The position numbers and the translations under genes were made by a program. A stretch of 20,617 nucleotides of DNA from Deltaproteobacteria bacterium. GTDB taxonomy: Bacteria; Desulfobacterota; Binatia; DP-6. How positions within the stretch are numbered: position 1 is the first letter of the stretch; the number at the start of each line of letters is the position of its first letter. The notes below the pieces were generated by a model. That model was not told the DNA's origin, made no database searches, and saw only the letters and a program-made list of their open reading frames with translations. Below are positions 7,546 through 15,275 of the stretch, in pieces. The stretch is taken from the NCBI GenBank assembly GCA_005879245.1, contig VBLA01000093.1, positions 1 to 20,617 of the forward strand, in the 5' to 3' direction.

Positions 7546-7653
7546 CCGGGGGGCCGTGCGGTGCTCGCGCGGCTTCGCCGCGCTCCGCTCCTCCGCTCCC
7601 CCCGGACCCCGGTCGTCGCACGCTGACGCGTGCGGCTCCCGCGTGATTGCTCG
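7545..7653 (-). repeat. Structured interspersed repeat, copy B, abutting the ABC ATPase start
   Basis: On the minus strand it reads CGAGCAATCACGCGGGAG, then hairpin CGCACGC-GTCA-GCGTGCG, outer stem TCCGGGGGG / CCCCCCGGA (7598-7606 with 7545-7553) and inner hairpin GCGCGGC-GAA-GCCGCGC (7567-7583). The first half is nearly identical to copy A (2702-2809), while the inner hairpin differs on both arms yet still pairs. The last base is the A of the ATPase ATG, so the element occupies the whole ribosome-binding region. Confidence 0.8.
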
Positions 7654-7760
7654 GATGCCGTCGCCCAGCTCTGCGACGCCCCGCTCATGCTTCCGCGATC
7701 CTGGTCCGAAGGGGCGAGCGTCGCCACCCGGAGGCTCAGGCATGCTCGTCGGTTCATGCC

Positions 7761-7790
7761 GGGGACGGAGCGCCGCGGCGCCCCGTCCCC
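7761..7790 (-). terminator. Strong GC hairpin at the end of the RND operon
   Basis: GGGGACGG (7761-7768) pairs with CCGTCCCC (7783-7790), and the inner GCGCC pairs with GGCGC, giving about 13 pairs with one mismatch and a tiny loop. It begins 28 bases after the stop of the small membrane protein gene. There is no T-run, so it may block or protect RNA rather than act as a classical intrinsic terminator. Confidence 0.5.
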
Positions 7791-7818
7791 CGCTCCCCGA
7801 GGCTGCTTGCTCCGCGTC

Positions 7819-7947
7819 CTAGTGGCCGACGCGCGCCGCGCCCTCACGCTCGCGACGCTTGCGGCGGCGCGCGTGGATGAACTCGTCGATGACGATGACG
7901 CCGATGCTGAAGACCGTGACGATGATCACCGATTCCCAGAGTCCCAT
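7819..7947 (-). CDS. 42-residue single-pass membrane protein after the RND permease
   Basis: The protein begins MGLWESVIIVTVFSIGVIVI, continues DEFIHARRRKRRERE and ends VGH. The first 20 residues form one hydrophobic helix, followed by a strongly basic tail, which predicts an inner-membrane protein with a cytoplasmic C terminus. The gene begins 10 bases after the RND stop, has a GGGGGCG ribosome site, and ends 28 bases before a strong hairpin, all consistent with a last gene in the operon. It is short enough to be missed by automated calling. It could be a small RND accessory subunit; no family is recognised and the function is inferred from position only. Confidence 0.6.
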   Translation of the reverse strand: MGLWESVIIVTVFSIGVIVIDEFIHARRRKRREREGAARVGH

Positions 7948-7957
7948 GGGCCGCCCC

Positions 7958-10633
7958 CTAGCTCACCGCGGCTGCGGTCGCCGCCACCGGTTGCCGCGCT
8001 CGGGCGCGGGCCGCCTCCCGCAGGATGAAGGCGGGGCGGAAGTACGAGATCATGACCGGCAGCAGGGTCTCGGACGCGACGAAGCTCACGAACATCCAGA
8101 CCGCGAGCAGACCCCCCATGACCGCGTTGAAGCGGATGTTGGAGAACGTCCAGAGGGCGGTGCTCATCACCATGCAGACGGCGGTGAAGCTCACGGCCTT
8201 GCCCGAGGTGACGAGGGCCTCGCGGATCGACAGCTCGAGGTCCCCGTTCACCCGGATCTCCTCGATGATCCGGCTCATGATGTAGAGGCCGTAGTCGATG
8301 CCGAAGCCGACCCCGACCGTGACCAGTGGCAGCGTGTTGACGTTGACGCCGATCGCGAGGACCGCCATCGCGGCGTTGATGATGATGTTGGAGATGAAGA
8401 GGGGCGCGAGCAGGTACACGCCCGCCGCCCAGGACCGGTAGGTGAAGAGGACGATGATGTAGATCGTGCCGAAGCCGAGGAAGTTCATCAGGAGATCGTT
8501 CCGCACGAGCTCGTCGTTCGCCGCGGCGAGCACGCCGATCAACCCGCCCGCCAGCTTGAACTCCGCCTTGTCCATCGGGTTCGCCGCCATGAATTCCTGG
8601 CAGCGTTTGATGATGCGGGCGATGTTGTCGCCCTTGTGATTGCGGGCGAAGAAGGTCACGTGGGCGGTGGTGTAGCTCGGGTCGACGTACTTCGCCGTCT
8701 CGGTCGGCGGTGAGCCGGAGAAGAAGATGAAGAACGTCTGGGCGACGTCCCGCGACGTGTTCGGGATGACGCCCCACTTCGGCTCGAGCTCGTGGAAGAC
8801 CATGTTCACGGCGCGCAGGATGTCGGTCAGCGAGAAGCTGTAGCCCACGTCTCGGTCGCGCTCGAGGAAGCGCTGGAACTTCTCCATCGTGCGGAGCACC
8901 TGCGGGTCTTTCATGGCGTCGCGGTCGTGGCCCTCGGCGACGACGATGAGCGGCTCCACGCCGCCGAACTTGTCCTGGATGTGCGCGTGCGACACGTTGT
9001 AGGGCGAATCCGACCAGACGAGCGGCGAGGCCGAGGTCGGGTCGCCCACGATCAGGCCGCGCATCAGGTAGGCGCCGATGATGGCGAGCACACCCCAGAA
9101 GACGAGGACCGTGATCTTGCCGGTGCCCGAGAGGTTCCAATCAGTGACCCGGTTGATGAGCGCCTTGTACCAGCCCCGATCGCGCGCCAGCACGACCTCC
9201 GGGTCGGGCGCGCGGAGGTAGTAGTAGACGATGGGGTTGAGCAGCAGCTCGGCGACGGTGATCGCGAGAATCCACCAAGAGGCAACCAGCGCCAGGTTGA
9301 AGAGCATCCGGATCGGCACGAGGATGATGACGAGCACTCCCAGCGCGTCCGTGGCGATGCCCGAGAAGGTCGGCACGAAGAGCTCCGCGAACGACGCGAC
9401 GATCGCCTCACGCTGGTTCCATTTGTGCCGCTCGAACTCCTCGTAGTAGCGATCGTGCATCTGGATGGCGTGGCTCACGGCCCGTGCCGTGATGAGGAAC
9501 GGCATGACGAGGATGAGCGGGTCGAGCGCGAAGCCGATGATGTGGACGAAGCCGAGCCCCCAGAAGGCCGCGATCAGGCCGGTGAGCGTCGGCCGGAGGG
9601 CGCCGCGCCAGTCGTGGAAGTACATCCAGCGGAGGAGCCACTCGAGGCAGTAGGTGACGGTGAGGATCCAGAACACGTCGCTGGCGTAGCTGTAGACCCA
9701 GCCGTAGAGCCGGGGCTCGCCCGCGACGAAGATGTCCATGTCGCGCTCGGGCACCATGAGCTTCGCCGTCTCGACCGCTTCACCGCGCTGCACACCGAGA
9801 CTGAGCTCGGTACCAGGCTTGAACGGTTTGATGGCCGCGGCGAGCTCGGCACGGTTACCGACGGGTTTGCCGTTGACCGAGACGATCGTGTCGCCCACCT
9901 TGATGCCGGCATCGGCGGCGGCCGTGCCCCGGTAGACGGTGTCCACCACTGCGGGCGCGTTCTGATCGGGCTTGAGCGGGTCGCGGCCCTTGATCATGGC
10001 ACCGATCCAGCCCTCCTGGAAGGGCGCGATCACGTTCTCGTTGATCTCGCTGAAGGTGCGACGGTGGTCGAGACGGGATTCGATGAAGTTCGCGCGCACG
10101 AGCGCGGCTCGATCGTCGAGGGAGACGAGGATGCCGTAGATGCTCTCCGTGTTGTGGACGATCCGCTTGATCTGGGCGGCGTCGTCCGCCGTTTTGGGGA
10201 CCGAGAGCATGACCGGCTCGGCTTTGAGGAACCCGCCCGACTGCGCCCGCAGGTAGCGCGTCGTCCGGTGGCCGATCGAGTCGATCTGGTTGTGGTTCAC
10301 GCCGTAGACGCGGTCCATCTCCTCGGTGATCCGGTAGATGCGCGCCAGCGTCGGCACGGTGAAGATGTCGCCGTCCCGGACCTCGACCATCAGCTGGATG
10401 TTGTTCGCACCGCCGAAGGTGGGGGCGTACTTGTTGTGGATCTGGACGAAGGGGTGGCTCTGCGGGAGGAGATCCCCGAAGCTCGTCTCGAGCTTCAGCT
10501 GGGAGCTCAGGTAGGCGAAGTAGCCGGTGATGATGAGGACGACGATCATGACCGGGTGGCGGTAGTCGATCAGCCGCTCCCCGAGCCAGTAGAGCGCGCG
10601 CTTGTCCTGCCCGCCCGTCGTTCCGCTGCTCAT
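7958..10633 (-). CDS. RND/MMPL family permease with internal PDZ domain
   Basis: This 891-residue protein has the two-half RND layout: a membrane helix near 27-45, a large periplasmic loop (46-315), helices 320-465, a further helix near 505-525, a second loop to about 710, and helices to 870. Within the first loop, residues 227-295 (VVDTVYRGTAAADAGIKVGD, then TIVSVNGKPVGNRAELAAAI) form a PDZ domain. The proton-relay-like Asp is present in the second half (GFGIDYGLYIMSR, Asp778). The equivalent first-half segment (ITARAVSHAIQMHDRYYEE) lacks it, as in the SH-type branch of this family. It likely moves hydrophobic molecules across the inner membrane. ATG has GAGAGGGGAA upstream. It is preceded by the YCF48 gene (15-base gap), a pairing common in such clusters; the substrate is not known. 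Confidence 0.92.
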   Translation of the reverse strand: MSSGTTGGQDKRALYWLGERLIDYRHPVMIVVLIITGYFAYLSSQLKLETSFGDLLPQSHPFVQIHNKYAPTFGGANNIQLMVEVRDGDIFTVPTLARIYRITEEMDRVYGVNHNQIDSIGHRTTRYLRAQSGGFLKAEPVMLSVPKTADDAAQIKRIVHNTESIYGILVSLDDRAALVRANFIESRLDHRRTFSEINENVIAPFQEGWIGAMIKGRDPLKPDQNAPAVVDTVYRGTAAADAGIKVGDTIVSVNGKPVGNRAELAAAIKPFKPGTELSLGVQRGEAVETAKLMVPERDMDIFVAGEPRLYGWVYSYASDVFWILTVTYCLEWLLRWMYFHDWRGALRPTLTGLIAAFWGLGFVHIIGFALDPLILVMPFLITARAVSHAIQMHDRYYEEFERHKWNQREAIVASFAELFVPTFSGIATDALGVLVIILVPIRMLFNLALVASWWILAITVAELLLNPIVYYYLRAPDPEVVLARDRGWYKALINRVTDWNLSGTGKITVLVFWGVLAIIGAYLMRGLIVGDPTSASPLVWSDSPYNVSHAHIQDKFGGVEPLIVVAEGHDRDAMKDPQVLRTMEKFQRFLERDRDVGYSFSLTDILRAVNMVFHELEPKWGVIPNTSRDVAQTFFIFFSGSPPTETAKYVDPSYTTAHVTFFARNHKGDNIARIIKRCQEFMAANPMDKAEFKLAGGLIGVLAAANDELVRNDLLMNFLGFGTIYIIVLFTYRSWAAGVYLLAPLFISNIIINAAMAVLAIGVNVNTLPLVTVGVGFGIDYGLYIMSRIIEEIRVNGDLELSIREALVTSGKAVSFTAVCMVMSTALWTFSNIRFNAVMGGLLAVWMFVSFVASETLLPVMISYFRPAFILREAARARARQPVAATAAAVS

Positions 10634-10648
10634 GAGGGTTCCCCTCTC

Positions 10649-11728
10649 TCACCCTTGCGACGGCAGCCAGGTCTGGCCGCCATCCGTGGTGCGATAGATC
10701 AGTCCGAATCCCCCCACCATCCAGCCGTGTTGCGGGTCGGAGAAGCTGACGCCGCGGAGCCAGGTAAGCACGTCCTGACCGAGGTGCGCGCGCTGCCAGA
10801 ACTGCTGCCCGGGCGCACGCCGCACGACCTCACCCGCCGCCCCGACCGCCCACCCGGAGTCGTCCGGAAGCTCGACAACGCGGAAGAGCGGGTCGACGAG
10901 CGGGTACTCGACCTCGATCTTGTCGAACGACCAGTGCTGGCCGTCCTGCGTGCGCGCGATGTGGCCCTCCAGGCCCGCGGCCGCACCGTGCTGCCGGCCC
11001 ATCATGTGCACGCCGTACAGGGTCGGCAGGTCGAGGACGTCGATGGTGCTCGTCCCCTCCATCAGGCTCCGCTCCTGCTCGTGCCAGGTCTCGCCCCCAT
11101 CGGTCGTGTGCATGATCTTGCCGAACTCGCCGACGATCCAGCCCTGCTCGAGGTCGGTGAACATGACGTCGTAGAAGATCGGATCCGCGGTGGCGAGACT
11201 CTGCCCACCCGAGAGATCGGTCTCCATCGGCACCGTGCGCGCCCGCCAGGTCCGTCCCCCGTCGCTCGTGGAGGTGAGGATCGAGCGGTCGCCGACGGCC
11301 CACGCGTGGTCGTTGTCGATGGCGTAGAGACCGAACAGGTAGAGATCCTGCGTGCTGCCATCACGATCTTTGAAGACGGCATGCGACTCTTGTTTCTGCC
11401 AGCTCTTGCCGCCGTCCCCGGTGTGCAGGATCACGCCATCCTGGCCAGTGATCCACGCGTGCTGCGCGTCGGTGAAGCGGATCGTGTAGAGGGCGGAATC
11501 GACCCCGCTCGGGAGGCGTTCCCTGGTCTGACCGCCGTTCGTGGTCTCCAGGATCTTGCCGGCGTATCCCACCATGACGGCGCGGTCGGTCGACAGGGCC
11601 TGGATGTCGTAGAAGCGGTCGGTCGTATAGATGGTGCGCTCGAGCAAGGGCAGCATCTCGACTTCTCGGTGGCAGCCGAGCGCAAACGTCAGGAGCAGGA
11701 GGCTCCTCGTGATGGACCAGCAACGCAT
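10649..11728 (-). CDS. YCF48-like beta-propeller lipoprotein
   Basis: This is a 359-residue protein. The N terminus (MRCWSITRSLLLLTFALGC) carries a lipobox with Cys19, so it is a predicted lipoprotein. BNR-type repeats recur at about 62-69 (TTNGGQTR), 103-110 (TGDGGKSW), 154-161 (TSDGGRTW), 208-214 (TTDGGETW) and 346-353 (TTDGGQTW), with WxxG-type strands between (HAWITGQDG, HAWAVGDRS, QGWIVGEFG, HGWMVGGFG). This is the YCF48/Hcf136-like propeller fold. In heterotrophs such proteins sit beside RND permeases and probably act as periplasmic scaffold or ligand-binding partners; the photosystem role of the namesake does not apply. Operon member between the NTF2-like gene and the RND gene. Confidence 0.9.
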   Translation of the reverse strand: MRCWSITRSLLLLTFALGCHREVEMLPLLERTIYTTDRFYDIQALSTDRAVMVGYAGKILETTNGGQTRERLPSGVDSALYTIRFTDAQHAWITGQDGVILHTGDGGKSWQKQESHAVFKDRDGSTQDLYLFGLYAIDNDHAWAVGDRSILTSTSDGGRTWRARTVPMETDLSGGQSLATADPIFYDVMFTDLEQGWIVGEFGKIMHTTDGGETWHEQERSLMEGTSTIDVLDLPTLYGVHMMGRQHGAAAGLEGHIARTQDGQHWSFDKIEVEYPLVDPLFRVVELPDDSGWAVGAAGEVVRRAPGQQFWQRAHLGQDVLTWLRGVSFSDPQHGWMVGGFGLIYRTTDGGQTWLPSQG

Positions 11729-11800
11729 GACGCCCCTCCTCCGGGGCCGCGAATTTGACGGGCCCGTCGAGGCGGGCGTAACAGACCTGCTCTCGCGCTG

Positions 11801-12295
11801 TCAATGGGATGCGGGCACGCCGGGGCTCGGTTTCCCCTCACCCTTCTTGCCGTCCGGGAACCACTTCGGGACGTCCGCCGGCTCGACGATCAGCTGCTGG
11901 TCGACTTTCCAGGCGCCGTCCTCCTTCACCAGGGTGTAGAGCTCGTGCTCGGTCAGCCCGAGCTGGTTCACGAAGCGGTCCTGCGAGGACAGGATGTTCG
12001 GAACAGAGGCCCGCTCACCCTCGATCTTCCCGGGGTACACCCGGAATTCGAAGATCTTGACGTCCGCCCACTGCATCTGGGCCGTCTGCTCCTTGATCCA
12101 GACCTCCCGATCCTTCCCGCCCTTCATCGCCTTCGAGACCAGCTCGTAGGTGACGTCGAACTTCCCGTCCTTCATCGACTGGAGGTACCGGCGGACGGTC
12201 TCCTCCGGGGTGGCCCGCTCTTCCGCGACCGCGACCGAGCCCACCAGCGCGAGACAGAGCGCCGCGACCGCCCGCGTCAACGTGGAAGGGGCCAC
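11801..12295 (-). CDS. Secreted NTF2-like protein of unknown function
   Basis: This 164-residue protein begins VAPSTLTRAVAALCLALVGS, a signal peptide likely cleaved after AVA. The mature part begins EERATPEETVRRYLQSMKDG, then KFDVTYELVSKAMKGGKDRE, EFRVYPGKIEGERASVPNIL and HELYTLVKEDGAWKVDQQL. This is the helix-strand pattern of DUF4878/NTF2-like exported proteins, with the usual 'DGxWKVD' strand near the end. The GTG start at 12295 is preferred because GGAGG lies four bases upstream; an ATG at 12313 would place that site inside the gene. First gene of the operon with YCF48 and RND (72-base gap). It may bind a hydrophobic ligand in the periplasm, but this is inference. Confidence 0.75.
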   Translation of the reverse strand: MAPSTLTRAVAALCLALVGSVAVAEERATPEETVRRYLQSMKDGKFDVTYELVSKAMKGGKDREVWIKEQTAQMQWADVKIFEFRVYPGKIEGERASVPNILSSQDRFVNQLGLTEHELYTLVKEDGAWKVDQQLIVEPADVPKWFPDGKKGEGKPSPGVPASH

Positions 12296-12377
12296 TTGGC
12301 CTCCGTAGCACATGCGGCGCGGGACCCGGAAGCGGGTGACGAATCTTCACCGCGGACACACTTTTTCGCCGCAGCTG

Positions 12378-12391
12378 GCACAGCCTAGTGC
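12378..12391 (+). promoter_or_regulatory. Dyad GCAC-N6-GTGC upstream of sigma-54 promoter
   Basis: GCAC and GTGC are inverted with a six-base gap, 33 bases before the sigma-54 promoter at 12424. A related dyad, GTGCC-N5-GGCAC, lies before the promoter at 13244. It may be an activator site; short and unproven. Confidence 0.3.
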
Positions 12392-12423
12392 GGGGAACCT
12401 CCGTCGTTCTTTGCGTACGCCCG

Positions 12424-12439
12424 TGGCACGTCACTTGCT
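12424..12439 (+). promoter_or_regulatory. Sigma-54 promoter (perfect -24/-12) for the XRE regulator
   Basis: TGGCACGTCACTTGCT matches the sigma-54 consensus TGGCACG-N4-TTGCW at every fixed base, with GG and GC ten bases apart. RNA would start near 12451, leaving about 45 bases to the ATG at 12497. The NtrC-type activator encoded at 13310 is the obvious candidate partner. Confidence 0.85.
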
Positions 12440-12496
12440 GCCGACCTCCCCACGCCACTCACGCACGGCAGGGATGCCGAAGCAAAGGACGCGACG

Positions 12497-12721
12497 ATGG
12501 AAGACAATGCTGGCAATCTGATTCGCAGCCTTCGCCAGAAGCTCGGCATGACGCAGGAGGAGTTCGCCCACGAGATCGCTGTCACGGTCTCGACGGTGAA
12601 TCGCTGGGAGAACGCTCACGCGGAGCCGAGTAAGCTCGCCTGGAAAGCAATCCAGGACCTGGCCCGCAAGCGCGGCCTGACCGACGACGTGCTGCGGCGC
12701 GCCGGTCTGCCCGCCGAGTGA
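12497..12721 (+). CDS. XRE-type helix-turn-helix regulator (74 aa)
   Basis: This 74-residue protein is almost entirely one HTH domain: GNLIRSLRQKLGMTQEEFAH, then EIAVTVSTVNRWENAHAEPS. The TQEEFA helix and the STVNRWE recognition helix are classical XRE/Cro features. There is no sensor domain. It starts with ATG after AAAGGA and sits directly downstream of a perfect sigma-54 promoter and 125 bases upstream of the Flp pilin gene, in the same direction. This suggests it controls the pilin module, perhaps as a repressor or fine-tuner. That role is inferred from position. Confidence 0.88.
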   Translation: MEDNAGNLIRSLRQKLGMTQEEFAHEIAVTVSTVNRWENAHAEPSKLAWKAIQDLARKRGLTDDVLRRAGLPAE

Positions 12722-12743
12722 GCCGACGGGCCCTGGCAGCGGC

Positions 12744-12759
12744 TGGCACACTTGGGGCC
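12744..12759 (+). promoter_or_regulatory. Weaker sigma-54-like promoter before the Flp pilin gene
   Basis: TGGCACACTTGGGGCC has a full -24 box (TGGCAC) and the invariant GC of the -12 box at correct spacing, but GG replaces TT. RNA would start near 12771, about 75 bases before the pilin ATG. Confidence 0.5.
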
Positions 12760-12846
12760 CGCCTGACACATCGCGGTCCGCGGCGACGCGTCGCGCCCCG
12801 GGTCGGGCGCCCGCGCGGTACCGGGCTTGCTTCCAGGAGGACCGCC

Positions 12847-13023
12847 ATGACCGTCGTGAAGTCACTCCTGCTCGATGAGAGCGGCCAAGGTATGACGGAA
12901 TACGCCATCCTGATCGGTACTCTCGCGCTCGGCGCGATCGTCGCGCTGCTGGCGATCGGCACGCAGGTGCGAAACGCCTTCAGCCACACCCCGAAGCAGC
13001 CGAACGGCGTACCGGCCAGCTAG
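12847..13023 (+). CDS. Flp family type IVb pilin
   Basis: This is a 58-residue prepilin. The leader MTVVKSLLLDESG is followed by QGMTEYAILIGTLALGAIVA. The Gly before Gln, with Glu at +5 and Tyr at +6, is the cleavage motif of Flp/Tad pilins, and a single hydrophobic helix follows. The tail (THVRNAF-like; here GTQVRNAFSHTPKQPNG) is short. The start ATG has CAGGAGGA upstream at ideal distance; an in-frame upstream start at 12718 is rejected. Processing would be by a CpaA-type prepilin peptidase, encoded at 14716. Tad secretion genes (ATPase, secretin, platform proteins) are not in the window. Confidence 0.9.
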   Translation: MTVVKSLLLDESGQGMTEYAILIGTLALGAIVALLAIGTQVRNAFSHTPKQPNGVPAS

Positions 13024-13089
13024 CCGTCCGTCCGCGATCGACTTCTCCTTCCCCCGACCGTCCCCAGCTTCGATAGAGGCGAGAATCTA

Positions 13090-13117
13090 GCGGAGCGGCA
13101 ATCATCTGACGCTCCGC
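13090..13117 (+). promoter_or_regulatory. Inverted repeat GCGGAGCG-N12-CGCTCCGC between pilin and activator genes
   Basis: Perfect 8-base arms at 13090-13097 and 13110-13117 lie 66 bases after the pilin stop and about 130 bases before the sigma-54 promoter at 13244. It may be a terminator stem for the pilin RNA (no T-run) or an upstream activator site. The position suits both. Confidence 0.45.
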
Positions 13118-13243
13118 GCCCGGCCGCGGCGAGCGCCGGGCATGCCTGACGATCACATCCGCGAGCCGCCGACGCCGCGGCCCGACAGCGCTTTCTTCGA
13201 GCCGTGCCAACCCGGCACAGCGCGCTCGGCCCCGAACGGCACA

Positions 13244-13259
13244 CGGCACGCCCCTTGCG
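13244..13259 (+). promoter_or_regulatory. Sigma-54 promoter for the NtrC-type activator gene
   Basis: CGGCACGCCCCTTGCG matches TGGCACG-N4-TTGC except for the first base. RNA would start near 13271, 39 bases before the ATG at 13310. It implies autoregulation of the activator. A dyad GTGCC-AACCC-GGCAC at 13204-13218 lies just upstream. Confidence 0.75.
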
Positions 13260-13309
13260 TCAGACGTGACACACTGAGCCGCCGCCGAGCCGGTGGCCTT
13301 CCTCGCCCA

Positions 13310-14716
13310 ATGACGGACCAACACGCGATGCTGGGAGCAGAGACGTCGGGAGCCGACGGGCACGATCGGCCGAAGGTCATGGTGGTCGAAGACGACCCCG
13401 ACATCCGCAAGATCCTGGAGCTGTTTCTCACCGAGAAGGCGTTCCGGGTGAAGTCGGCGGAGAGCGCTTCGCAGGCGCTCGAGATGCTCGCCGAGGAGCC
13501 CATCGATCTGATCCTCTCCGACGTGCGCATGCCGAACATGAGCGGGCTCGATCTCCTGCGCCATCTGAAGGAGCGAGATCCCGAGATCCAGCTCGTGCTC
13601 ATGAGCGCCTACTCGAGCGTGAAGGACGCGGTGGAGGCGATCCGCCTCGGCGCGGCCGACTACGTCGAGAAGCCGATCGACTTCCGCCGCCTCGAACGGG
13701 TGCTGCAGACAGTCCTCGAGAAGCGCCACCTCCAGCACCGCACGCGCATCCTGGAGCAGCGCCTGCAGGGGTGCGTCACCTTCGAGGGCATGGTGGCGCG
13801 TTCACAGCAGATGCTGAGCGTGTTTGCCTTCATCGAGCGGCTCGCTCGCTACCCGACCACCGCGCTCGTGACCGGCGAGAGCGGGACCGGCAAGGAGCTC
13901 GTGGCGCGCGCGCTGCACGAGCTCTCGCCGCTGCGCGACCGGCAGCTGGTCATCTGCAACTGCACGACGCTCGCACCGACGCTCCTCGAGAGCGAGCTCT
14001 TCGGTCACACGCGCGGCGCCTTCACGGGTGCCGACCGCGATCGCAAGGGCCTCTTCGAGGCCGCGCACGGCGGGACGATTTTCCTCGACGAGATCGGCGA
14101 GCTGCCCGTCGGAGTCCAGGTCAAGCTGCTGCGGGTGCTGGAGAACCGCGAGATCAAGCGGATCGGCTCCCCCGATCCGATCCGCATCGACCTGCGCGTG
14201 GTCGCGGCGACCAACCGCGACCTCGCCGCGATGGTACAAGCCGGCACCTTCCGGGATGACCTCTACTACCGGCTGAACGTGGGCGCGATCTTCCTCTCGC
14301 CGCTGCGGAGCCGCATCGACGACATCGAGCCGCTCACGCACCACTTCGTCCGCATCTTCCGCGAGAAGCTCGGGCGGAACGTGACCGGGCCGGCGCCCTC
14401 CGTGCTCGATATCTTCGCCCGCTACCCCTGGCCCGGTAACGTGCGCGAGCTCGCCAACGTCATCGAGCGGGCGATGGTCGTCTCGAAGGGGAGCACGATC
14501 CTGCCCGAGAACCTGCCCCCTCATCTGTTCGAGACGCGTCCGGTCACCGTCGGCGACGCGCCGTTGATGCCCGACCTGAGCCTGGAGGCCGCCGAGCGCG
14601 AGCAGATTCTCCGGGCACTCCAGGCCTCCGGCGGGAAGCGCGTCGAGGCCGCGCGGCGACTCGGTCTGTCGCGCCGGACGCTCTACCGGAAGCTCGACCG
14701 CTACGGGATCGCGTGA
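13310..14716 (+). CDS. NtrC-type sigma-54-dependent response regulator
   Basis: This 468-residue protein has three domains. The receiver (22-140) has Asp28/Asp29, phosphoacceptor Asp71 (LILSDVRMP) and Lys121 (EKP). The AAA+ domain (about 158-390) has Walker A GESGTGKE (189-196), the sigma-54 contact loop GAFTGA (236-241) and Walker [13 protein letters not shown] Fis-type HTH lies at the C terminus ([20 protein letters not shown]). All motifs needed for sigma-54 activation are intact. The start ATG at 13310 is chosen because the receiver follows directly and a sigma-54 promoter lies at 13244; an in-frame start at 13142 would place the promoter inside the gene. No histidine kinase is nearby. 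Its stop overlaps the start of the prepilin peptidase gene. Confidence 0.93.
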   Translation: MTDQHAMLGAETSGADGHDRPKVMVVEDDPDIRKILELFLTEKAFRVKSAESASQALEMLAEEPIDLILSDVRMPNMSGLDLLRHLKERDPEIQLVLMSAYSSVKDAVEAIRLGAADYVEKPIDFRRLERVLQTVLEKRHLQHRTRILEQRLQGCVTFEGMVARSQQMLSVFAFIERLARYPTTALVTGESGTGKELVARALHELSPLRDRQLVICNCTTLAPTLLESELFGHTRGAFTGADRDRKGLFEAAHGGTIFLDEIGELPVGVQVKLLRVLENREIKRIGSPDPIRIDLRVVAATNRDLAAMVQAGTFRDDLYYRLNVGAIFLSPLRSRIDDIEPLTHHFVRIFREKLGRNVTGPAPSVLDIFARYPWPGNVRELANVIERAMVVSKGSTILPENLPPHLFETRPVTVGDAPLMPDLSLEAAEREQILRALQASGGKRVEAARRLGLSRRTLYRKLDRYGIA

Positions 14717-15258
14717 TGGCGCCCGGCCTGTGCGCCACGGGAGCCCTCCTCCTCTACGTCGGGCTGGCCGTGCTGTGGGATGTGCGCGAGAGGCGCATCC
14801 CGAATTGGCTCTCGGGGACGTGGCTGCTCGTCGCACTGCCGAGCGCCACCCTCGACGAAGGGATCGGCCTTCCGGCTGCGCTCGCCGGACTCGGCCTCGC
14901 TGGAGCCGCGCTGCTCGGACCGTATCTCGCCGGCGCGGTCGGCGCGGGGGACCTCAAGTTCGCCGCCGTCGCAGGCGCCTGGCTCGGCCCCCGTCTCGCG
15001 CTCAACGCCCTCCTGTTCGGGATGGCAATGGGGCTCCTCGTCGCCCTCGGTGCCGCGGCGACGGTGGGACGGGCAGGTGCCGCGGTGCGCGCCTCGGCGC
15101 GGCTCCTGTGGCTCCTCGGCGCGGCGGGGTCCGCCGCGCCCCTCACCCCCGGGGTGGCGAGCGCGGAGCCGCTGGCACCGATCCCCTACGCCGTGCCGCT
15201 CGGCGCCGGGGTCGTCGCGGCGGTGCTCCTCGCTCCGCACGGCTGGCTACTCGTCTAG
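14716..15258 (+). CDS. cpaA: CpaA-type A24 prepilin peptidase
   Basis: This 180-residue polytopic membrane protein carries both catalytic Asp motifs of A24 peptidases: WDVRERRIPNWL (Asp22) and GAGDLKF (Asp79, the GxGDxK motif). Hydrophobic segments surround these, e.g. ALLLYVGLAVL, LALNALLFGMAMGLLVAL and PLGAGVVAAVLLAP. It would cleave the Flp pilin leader. The length is typical of the short CpaA/TadV form, without the N-methyltransferase domain. The start ATG overlaps the upstream TGA by one base (TGATG); GTG at 14713 is an alternative. Same operon as the activator. Confidence 0.88.
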   Translation: MAPGLCATGALLLYVGLAVLWDVRERRIPNWLSGTWLLVALPSATLDEGIGLPAALAGLGLAGAALLGPYLAGAVGAGDLKFAAVAGAWLGPRLALNALLFGMAMGLLVALGAAATVGRAGAAVRASARLLWLLGAAGSAAPLTPGVASAEPLAPIPYAVPLGAGVVAAVLLAPHGWLLV

Positions 15259-15275
15259 AGAGGAGAGCGACGATC

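Noticed and set aside
8792..11758. A 988-codon open frame on the plus strand
   Set aside because: It is antisense to the RND and YCF48 genes, whose proteins show clear domains. The plus frame is rich in Arg, Asp, Glu, His and Val, has no recognisable motif, and results from high-GC codon bias.
12376..12392. A further sigma-54 promoter at TGGCACAGCCTAGTGC
   Set aside because: The GG and GC pairs are eleven bases apart instead of ten, and the -12 box is poor. It is kept only as a possible dyad site.
13142..13309. Longer N terminus for the NtrC-type regulator
   Set aside because: The extra 56 residues are low-complexity, unlike receiver domains, and would contain the sigma-54 promoter at 13244.
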